Source: an uncultured Prevotella sp. (GTDB lineage Bacteria; Bacteroidota; Bacteroidia; Bacteroidales; Bacteroidaceae). From it: DNA of 20,980 bases. Numbering within the stretch: position 1 is the stretch's first letter; each line of letters opens with the position of its first letter. The stretch spans positions 1 to 20,980 of the forward strand of contig CAJKQX010000045.1 in assembly GCA_905202125.1 (NCBI GenBank). Reading direction: 5' to 3'. Shown here in pieces: positions 16,440 to 20,980 of this stretch. A model generated the notes under the pieces. The model had not been told where the DNA came from, ran no database searches, and was given only the letters and a program-made list of their open reading frames with translations. The position numbers and the translations under genes are program-made.

Positions 16440-17000
16440 ATGAAACGTATCAACGAGATTTTCTATTCGTTGCAGGGCGAAGGACGCAACACGGGACGCG
16501 CAGCCGTCTTCGTGAGATTTGCCGGATGCAATCTCCGATGTCCTTTCTGCGACACCGATTTCGGATCTTTCGTCGAGATGAGCGACGAGGATATCATCTC
16601 GGCCATGACCGCCTTTCCCTCCCGCCTGTGTGTGCTCACGGGTGGCGAACCCACGCTCCAGGTGGACGAGGCGTTCATAGACCTGCTCCACGAGCATGGT
16701 TTCGAGGTGGCCATCGAGACCAACGGCACAAACATCCCGCCCCGGAACATAGACTGGGTGACGTGTTCGCCCAAGCAGCACGTGGTGCTGACGGAGTGTG
16801 ACGAACTGAAATGTGTCTACAATGGCGTCGGACCTGTGCCCGACTATGGCATCAAGGCCGATTATTATTATGTGCAGCCGTGCGACACTGGCGACCCCTC
16901 ACATAACCGACTTATCACCGATGCCTGTGCCGAATACGTCAAGCAGCATCCGCAGTGGCGCCTCTCGCTCCAGACGCATAAGTTGGTCGGATTCAAGTAG
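16440..17000 (+). CDS. queE: 7-carboxy-7-deazaguanine synthase (radical SAM)
   Basis: This 186-residue radical SAM enzyme rearranges 6-carboxytetrahydropterin to 7-carboxy-7-deazaguanine. The Fe4S4 motif is CNLRCPFC (Cys30, Cys34, Cys37), the CX3CX2C spacing of the superfamily. The N terminus INEIFYSLQGEGRNTGR is diagnostic of QueE, as are LTGGEPTLQ (SAM binding) and AIETNGT. The size matches short bacterial QueE. It directly follows queD. It is the last gene before a 726-bp gene-free region; no clear terminator hairpin was seen after it. Confidence 0.95.
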   Translation: MKRINEIFYSLQGEGRNTGRAAVFVRFAGCNLRCPFCDTDFGSFVEMSDEDIISAMTAFPSRLCVLTGGEPTLQVDEAFIDLLHEHGFEVAIETNGTNIPPRNIDWVTCSPKQHVVLTECDELKCVYNGVGPVPDYGIKADYYYVQPCDTGDPSHNRLITDACAEYVKQHPQWRLSLQTHKLVGFK

Positions 17001-17030
17001 TCTGCTCTTTCCTTCCGTGACACGCATTTT

Positions 17031-17075
17031 TGTATGTTTATGCAGTTTTGCTTTTCGCTTTTGCATAAATATACA
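17031..17075. promoter_or_regulatory. Two ArgR-box-like sites
   Basis: TGTATGTTTATGCA (17031-17044) fits TGnATwwwwATnCA with one mismatch. TGCATAAATATACA (17062-17075) is a full match and equals one arm of the site at the left edge except in the central AT bases. Centres are 31 bp apart, about three turns. No gene starts nearby, so the role is unclear. Confidence 0.3.
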
Positions 17076-17214
17076 CCGCTATTTCGCGAGAAGACCATCA
17101 TTTCAAAATATTTTTCCCGCGGCCCGAAATACGCGAGTTTTGGGCACTTTCGGCTAATATGTTGATAATCAGCGATATGTCCATTTTTGGTGCCTGATTT
17201 TTGTCAACTTGTCT

Positions 17215-17324
17215 TCCAAAAGGGGCCCTTTCGCATGGTCAAAGGAACCCTTTCGCATGCCAAAAGGGCCCCTTTCGCATTGCAAGTTGGCCTCTTTTGC
17301 ATTGCAAGTTGGCCTCTTTTGCAT
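17215..17324. repeat. Array of five tandem 22-bp units
   Basis: Units end in TTTCGCAT or TTTTGCAT at 17236, 17258, 17280, 17302 and 17324, each exactly 22 bp. Units 4 and 5 are identical; units 1-3 carry a near-palindromic core (AAAGGGGCCCTTT or AAAGGGCCCCTTT; unit 2 is degenerate). Units 4-5 have TGCAA...TTGCA ends. The period is two helical turns, which suggests a protein-binding array. There are no spacers, so it is not CRISPR. Confidence 0.85.
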
Positions 17325-17595
17325 CGCCGTTTTTCTCTTTCCGATGTGCGAATGATATATTTTATCGTGTCATCCATACCCATTCGACGATTTTCAAGGA
17401 CTGATCCCGCGAGTTGAATGTAGTTTTTCCCGTCTTCGCTTCTCTATTTTGCGATTTTCATTTGTCAAAATTTTTTACTTTCGTTTTCGTATATTTATGC
17501 AAAAATTTGATTATTCTGTGTAGGGCCTCACAGACATGCTGTCATACACCGACAGACTATCACTTTGACGGAAATTATTGTTAAATACATATAAT

Positions 17596-17629
17596 TTTGT
17601 AATAATTCAAATGTATTTTCCTATATTTG
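17596..17629 (+). promoter_or_regulatory. Candidate upstream promoter of cls
   Basis: TTTG (17596-17599) is followed after 22 bp by TATATTTG (17622-17629), a full -7 match. The -7 box lies inside the inverted repeat CTATATTT/AAATATAG (17621-17628 with 17632-17639). The leader would be about 90 nt. Confidence 0.45.
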
Positions 17630-17684
17630 TAAAATATAGAATGCGGCTCGGCAGTGCCAGACTGAAAAAATATAGATTTTTTCG

Positions 17685-17728
17685 TTTGCCGTTGCACTCG
17701 TCTTTCGCTGTATTTGTATAATACAAAT
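17685..17728 (+). promoter_or_regulatory. Proximal promoter and possible operator of cls
   Basis: TTTG (17685-17688) within an 18-bp block identical to the HAD promoter is followed after 20 bp by TGTATTTG (17709-17716; second base deviates). ATTTGTAT and ATACAAAT (17712-17719 with 17721-17728) form a perfect inverted repeat covering the -7 box, the transcript start and the first bases of the ATG at 17727, an ideal place for a repressor or for RNA folding. Confidence 0.5.
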
Positions 17729-19154
17729 GGTTTATGCGCATTGGATATTCTTATTGCTGTATGTTTCCATTTTGGTGACAACGGTGCTCACTGTGTTGCT
17801 GGACAATAAGCAACCCGCAAAGACAGTGACATGGATTCTTGTGCTGTTGTTCATCCCGTTGGTTGGTTTTGTCATTTATTTCTTTTTCGGGCAAAACACA
17901 CGAAAGATGAAGGTCATCGGCCGCCGCAGTCTCGACCTCATCACCCGACACTCCATGCTCGAGTTCGCCCGACAGAGAGATTTGCGCCTGCCCGACCAAT
18001 ACAAGACCCTCATCAACATGTTTGCCAATAGTGCGGCGGCCATGCCGTTCAAGGACAACGATGTGGATATCTACACCGACGGTCACGACTATTTCCTCGC
18101 GCTGCTACGGGAGATAGGTCGTGCGCGCCGACACATACACATCGACGTGTACATCATCGAGGACGATCCCCTCGGACATCTTATAGCCGATGCGCTCATC
18201 GACAAGGCGCGCGAGGGTGTGGAGGTGCGTCTGATATACGACGATGTGGGGTGTTGGAATGTGCCTAACCGTTTTTTCGGGCGTATGCAGCGGGCCGGCA
18301 TCGATGTGAGGCCGTTCATGCCCGTGAGGTTCCCGGCGTTCACGAGCAAGGTGAACTATCGCAATCATCGCAAACTATGTGTCTTAGATGGTAGTGTGGC
18401 CTTCATCGGAGGCATGAACATTGCGCTCAGATATGTCAAGGGCACGGCCCAGGACTGTCCGTGGCGCGACACCCATCTGCGTGTGCGTGGCGGTGCGGTG
18501 TATGCCGTACAGTGTGCGTTTCTGCTCGATTGGTTCTTTGTCTCGCGCATGCTTATCTCCGACCTCAAGTATTATCCCGACTCATGTCGTACTGAGGGCG
18601 GCGGTTGTCTGGCTCAGGTGGTGACGAGCAGCCCCGTGGCGCCCTGGCCGGAGATCATGCAGGGCTATGTGCGCATATTTCTCGAAGCAAAAAAGTACGT
18701 TTATATCGAGACGCCGTATTTTCTGCCCACCGAACCCGTGGTGCTCGCCATGCGCAACGCGGCAGTTGCGGGGGTCGATGTGCGGATAATGATTCCGTAT
18801 CGCAGCGACTCGCGTGTGATGGAGTGGGCCGGCATGCCATACGTGGTCGAGGCGGTGGATGCCGGAGTGAAGGTGTACATGTATCGGCCGGGATTCATTC
18901 ACAGCAAGATTCTTGTGAGTGATGATTATCTCTGTACATGCGGTTCCACGAATATCGATTTCCGCAGTTTCGAGAACAATTTTGAATCCAATCTTTTCAT
19001 GTATGGTGAGGATGTGGCCATGCGCATGAAAGATATTTTCATGCATGATCTGCAACAGTGCGAACCGTTCGACCGCACCGCCTATTCGGCCAAACGACCT
19101 TTTTTCAGACGCCTGATAGAGTCGCTCGTGCGTCTGGTGTCACCGTTGCTTTAG
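17727..19154 (+). CDS. cls: Cardiolipin synthase (phospholipase D family)
   Basis: This 475-residue membrane enzyme condenses phosphatidylglycerol into cardiolipin. Two N-terminal membrane segments (about residues 4-24 and 33-55) precede two PLD HKD motifs: HRKLCVLDGSVAFIGGMN (His214, Lys216, Asp221) and HSKILVSDDYLCTCGSTNID (His392, Lys394, Asp399). The length and arrangement match bacterial ClsA-type enzymes. The ATG at 17727 gives the usual short cytoplasmic start before the first membrane segment. It is preceded by two candidate promoters and is convergent with rsmD; no operon partner is visible. Confidence 0.93.
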   Translation: MVYAHWIFLLLYVSILVTTVLTVLLDNKQPAKTVTWILVLLFIPLVGFVIYFFFGQNTRKMKVIGRRSLDLITRHSMLEFARQRDLRLPDQYKTLINMFANSAAAMPFKDNDVDIYTDGHDYFLALLREIGRARRHIHIDVYIIEDDPLGHLIADALIDKAREGVEVRLIYDDVGCWNVPNRFFGRMQRAGIDVRPFMPVRFPAFTSKVNYRNHRKLCVLDGSVAFIGGMNIALRYVKGTAQDCPWRDTHLRVRGGAVYAVQCAFLLDWFFVSRMLISDLKYYPDSCRTEGGGCLAQVVTSSPVAPWPEIMQGYVRIFLEAKKYVYIETPYFLPTEPVVLAMRNAAVAGVDVRIMIPYRSDSRVMEWAGMPYVVEAVDAGVKVYMYRPGFIHSKILVSDDYLCTCGSTNIDFRSFENNFESNLFMYGEDVAMRMKDIFMHDLQQCEPFDRTAYSAKRPFFRRLIESLVRLVSPLL

Positions 19155-19252
19155 TCGGATGCGCCTTTGGGTAAGTGCCTGATAACCAAGATGTTTATAC
19201 TGGGACACGATACATCGCGTCCGCATGGAATGTAGTCCTATAAAAGATTAGG

Positions 19253-19291
19253 TATGGACTGATTGCGGCCGCAACAGGTTGCGGCCCTACA
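19253..19291. repeat. Dispersed 39-bp hairpin repeat, copy 2
   Basis: It matches the copy at 139-177 at 36 of 39 positions. Here the stem is perfect: GGCCGCAAC (19267-19275) pairs with GTTGCGGCC (19278-19286). It lies between the convergent cls and rsmD genes (gap 19155-19314), where no other terminator was seen; it has no T-tract. Confidence 0.65.
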
Positions 19292-19314
19292 CCTAATTAC
19301 AATATGAACCAAAA

Positions 19315-19848
19315 TTATTTTCTGAATATCGAGAAATTCACGCTGCCGTAGCTGCGGTGCTCCACGAAATGCGGATCGCTGCTGAAATCGTTGTTGGCAC
19401 CGTGCTCAAAGACAAGAAGCCCGCCCTCCTTGAGCATGTCATTGGCGAAGATGAGCGCGGGTATCTCGGGCAGTTCCTTCATGGCGTAAGGCGGGTCGGC
19501 GAAGATGAAATCAAACTGTTGGTGGTTGCTCTTGATGAAACGGAACACGTCGCCGCGTATGAGTATGTTGTTCTCGGCTTTTATTTTCGTCATACACTGG
19601 TGTATGAACGCGGCATGGTCGCGGTCGGCCTCCACGCTTATCACCGTGGCGCATCCGCGCGAGAGCAACTCGAGCGATATGCTGCCCGTGCCGGCAAAGA
19701 GGTCGAGGGCGAGTGCGCCGTCGAGGTCTGCGTATCCGTTGATGACGTTGAAGATGTTCTCTTTGGCAAAATCTGTCGTGGGACGAGCCTTGAAATTGCG
19801 CGGTATGTCGAAATGTCTGCCTTTGTACAGACCTGTAATTATTCTCAT
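19315..19848 (-). CDS. rsmD: 16S rRNA (guanine(966)-N(2))-methyltransferase RsmD
   Basis: This 177-residue Rossmann-fold methyltransferase modifies G966 of 16S rRNA using SAM. It opens with MRIITGLYKGRHFDIP and the family's RPTTDFAKENIFN. Motif I is LDLFAGTGS (residues 48-56) and motif IV is ADPPY (117-121), the N2-guanine methyltransferase signature. Length is close to that of E. coli RsmD (198). Its ATG overlaps the stop of the DUF3822 gene by 4 bp (ATGA), so the two are translationally coupled. Confidence 0.94.
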   Translation of the reverse strand: MRIITGLYKGRHFDIPRNFKARPTTDFAKENIFNVINGYADLDGALALDLFAGTGSISLELLSRGCATVISVEADRDHAAFIHQCMTKIKAENNILIRGDVFRFIKSNHQQFDFIFADPPYAMKELPEIPALIFANDMLKEGGLLVFEHGANNDFSSDPHFVEHRSYGSVNFSIFRK

Positions 19849-20633
19849 TTGCCTTTAGCGTAAAATGTTTTCAAATCGAAGGGCATGCCGCCATCCTTGC
19901 CCGAGACGACGAATCCGAAGTCGGCGGAGGGATTGAGTTCGTACACCTTCTTGAGATATTGTCTCAGTGTAAGGAGGAGTTCTGTACGGTCCGAGTCAGC
20001 TCCCACGATGTGTAGCTCGTCGGTCATGGGGTTGAGGCCGAGCTGGTTCCACACGTACATTATATAATATACGGCATCGCGATAGTGGGCGGCACTGAAG
20101 CGATTGCTGAATCGGAATCTGTTCTGACGGAAGCTCGCAAGTTCCAGATGTTTGTCGTGGAAAAAGGCATACAGTTTCTTGTGAGGACCCGTAAAACTGC
20201 GTTTGTGCAGATAGTTCCACACGGGCTGCATGAGAGGAATGAAATCCACGTGCTCGAAATTGTCGTCCGCCACGAGTTTGAGGTCGTTGTTGACGGCAAA
20301 AGCGGCCACGGCATTGAGGTTGGGCAGCACACTGTGCATGATGACGTTGCCCTTGCCCTTGCGAAAGACGTGATTGTAGAGCAGGGAGATGTCGTTTTCC
20401 TCGTACTCCTCGATGGGAATTATGAGTGTCGGCTCATCCATGATGAAGAGTGCGTCCTTGTATCCCCGACCGAGCAACCGACTCTCGCCGAAGGACTGAC
20501 GCAGATTGGCGGCCATCGATATGCCGTTGTTGGTGGGGTAGGGCTCATATTCGCAGTGTCCACCGTCGGCCGTGGTGAAGGTGGAGAATGAAAGTGATTT
20601 GTCGCTTACGCGTATGGTGAGTCTCATTGTCAT
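19845..20633 (-). CDS. DUF3822 family protein
   Basis: This 262-residue soluble protein resembles the DUF3822 family, which in Bacteroidetes commonly precedes rsmD. No catalytic motif is obvious. The alternation of beta-strand-like segments (RLTIRVSDKSLSFSTF, KKLYAFFHDKHLELASF, ELHIVGADSDRTELLLTL) is reminiscent of an actin/HSP70-like ATPase fold such as PilM, but that is only inference. No signal peptide or membrane segment is visible. The start may be the ATG at 20633 or the one at 20627 (MRLTIRV). It overlaps rsmD by 4 bp, suggesting linked expression. A minus-strand -7 box is at 20764-20771. Confidence 0.75.
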   Translation of the reverse strand: MTMRLTIRVSDKSLSFSTFTTADGGHCEYEPYPTNNGISMAANLRQSFGESRLLGRGYKDALFIMDEPTLIIPIEEYEENDISLLYNHVFRKGKGNVIMHSVLPNLNAVAAFAVNNDLKLVADDNFEHVDFIPLMQPVWNYLHKRSFTGPHKKLYAFFHDKHLELASFRQNRFRFSNRFSAAHYRDAVYYIMYVWNQLGLNPMTDELHIVGADSDRTELLLTLRQYLKKVYELNPSADFGFVVSGKDGGMPFDLKTFYAKGK

Positions 20634-20763
20634 TGTGTTTTATTCCCTGTTTCCGATATTGATTCTTCTCATCGCAACAGCCGTTGTTCCGTATGGAAAA
20701 TGCGGTCTGAGCCGTTGGCAACGTATCTCGGAGGAGTATGTCGGCGTGTTGCCATTATGAATG

Positions 20764-20771
20764 CAAACTTA
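20764..20771 (-). promoter_or_regulatory. -7 element of the DUF3822-rsmD operon
   Basis: On the minus strand TAAGTTTG matches TAnnTTTG. No good -33 TTTG was found 19-23 bp upstream. The leader to the ATG at 20633 would be about 125 nt. Confidence 0.5.
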
Positions 20772-20929
20772 CGAAGAAAATCCGAAATTCTCGCTCCATA
20801 ACGCCGCTTTTCATTTATTTTAGTTCAAAACAGATGGTTTATGTTGTCAAAACACTTATATTTGCATACCGAAAAACGGCTTTGCGCATCGACGCGGGAT
20901 GTCGGCGGTGCTGCCGGCATATATATTAT

Positions 20930-20947
20930 CCCGAATCGGTCATTAGA
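20930..20947 (-). repeat. Solo copy of the dispersed TCTAATGACC motif
   Basis: CCCGAATCGGTCATTAGA differs at one base from the 13815-13832 end of the fold-back element. It lies upstream of a TATATTTG box at the window edge. Confidence 0.6.
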
Positions 20948-20980
20948 GTTCATGGCAGTTTTGGAGATTATATTTGTTGT

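Larger units (their letters stand above)
17001..17726. other. 726-bp gene-free region between queE and cls
   Basis: No credible protein gene was found here. It holds ArgR-box-like sites at 17031-17044, 17062-17075 and 17488-17501, a five-unit 22-bp tandem array at 17215-17324, a CCGAAA/TTTCGG inverted pair near 17125-17156, GTGTAGGGCC at 17518-17527 (shared with one end of the 39-bp repeat in reverse), and two candidate promoters for cls. It is more AT-rich than the flanking genes. Confidence 0.6.
20634..20980. other. Gene-free right edge of the window
   Basis: The DUF3822 leader occupies about 20634-20757. Beyond it are TATATTTG boxes on the plus strand at 20857-20864 and 20969-20976 without clear -33 elements, an 8-bp hairpin (20899-20906 with 20913-20920, one G-U pair) and a copy of the dispersed motif at 20930. 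A rightward gene may start beyond the edge. Confidence 0.4.

Noticed and set aside
17215..17324. CRISPR array
   Set aside because: The 22-bp units are directly abutting with no unique spacers, and no cas genes are present.
17187..17417. Small proteins (about 67-76 aa) across the tandem array
   Set aside because: They are open only because of the repeats; the 22-bp period is not a multiple of three and the composition is not protein-like.
20669..20755. 28-codon minus-strand ORF directly at the expected DUF3822 transcript start
   Set aside because: It could be a leaderless leader peptide, but it has no recognisable regulatory residues or attenuator hairpin and is short enough to occur by chance.

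Overview
The window looks like the chromosome of an anaerobic member of the Bacteroidales, most likely close to Prevotellaceae or Muribaculaceae. The evidence is the Bacteroidetes-type promoters (TTTG, about 20 bp, then TAnnTTTG) upstream of several genes, the lack of strong Shine-Dalgarno sequences, a DUF3822-rsmD gene pair, and many short intergenic repeats. Genus-level placement is inference. No rRNA, tRNA, CRISPR array, transposase or phage gene was seen. The protein-coding content is core and housekeeping; the unusual material is between the genes.

Layout. Bases 1-210 hold a near-perfect 44-bp palindrome resembling two ArgR boxes and a dispersed hairpin repeat. On the minus strand follow an SLC13/DASS anion transporter (211-1767) and a Cof-type HAD phosphatase (1975-2781). 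The phosphatase is divergent from a PBP4-type D-Ala-D-Ala carboxypeptidase (3004-4260). A convergent terminator at about 4320-4350 separates that gene from a minus-strand operon etfB-etfA-acyl-CoA dehydrogenase (8008 down to 4378), a complete flavin electron-transfer module. Upstream lies a minus-strand cluster: secreted GH43-like glycosidase, TlpA-like thioredoxin and SprT-like metalloprotease (10618 down to 8337). A small MerR-type regulator (10707-11054) is divergent from alaS (11164-13785), and the two promoters overlap head to head. dnaG (14096-16066) and the queuosine/7-deazaguanine genes queD and queE follow. A 726-bp gene-free stretch (17001-17726) leads to a cardiolipin synthase (17727-19154). 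The minus-strand pair DUF3822-rsmD (20633 down to 19315) closes the window, with a possible rightward promoter at the edge.

The most unusual signals are intergenic: (i) an array of five tandem 22-bp units at 17215-17324, flanked by ArgR-box-like sites; (ii) a 193-bp fold-back element with 18-bp terminal inverted repeats between alaS and dnaG, whose end sequence recurs alone at 4280 and 20930; (iii) a 39-bp hairpin repeat at 139 and 19253; (iv) TTTGCAAA boxes that act as -33 on one strand and -7 on the other between merR and alaS; (v) an identical 18-bp extended -33 block in two unrelated promoters. No new multi-gene system is evident in the coding part.
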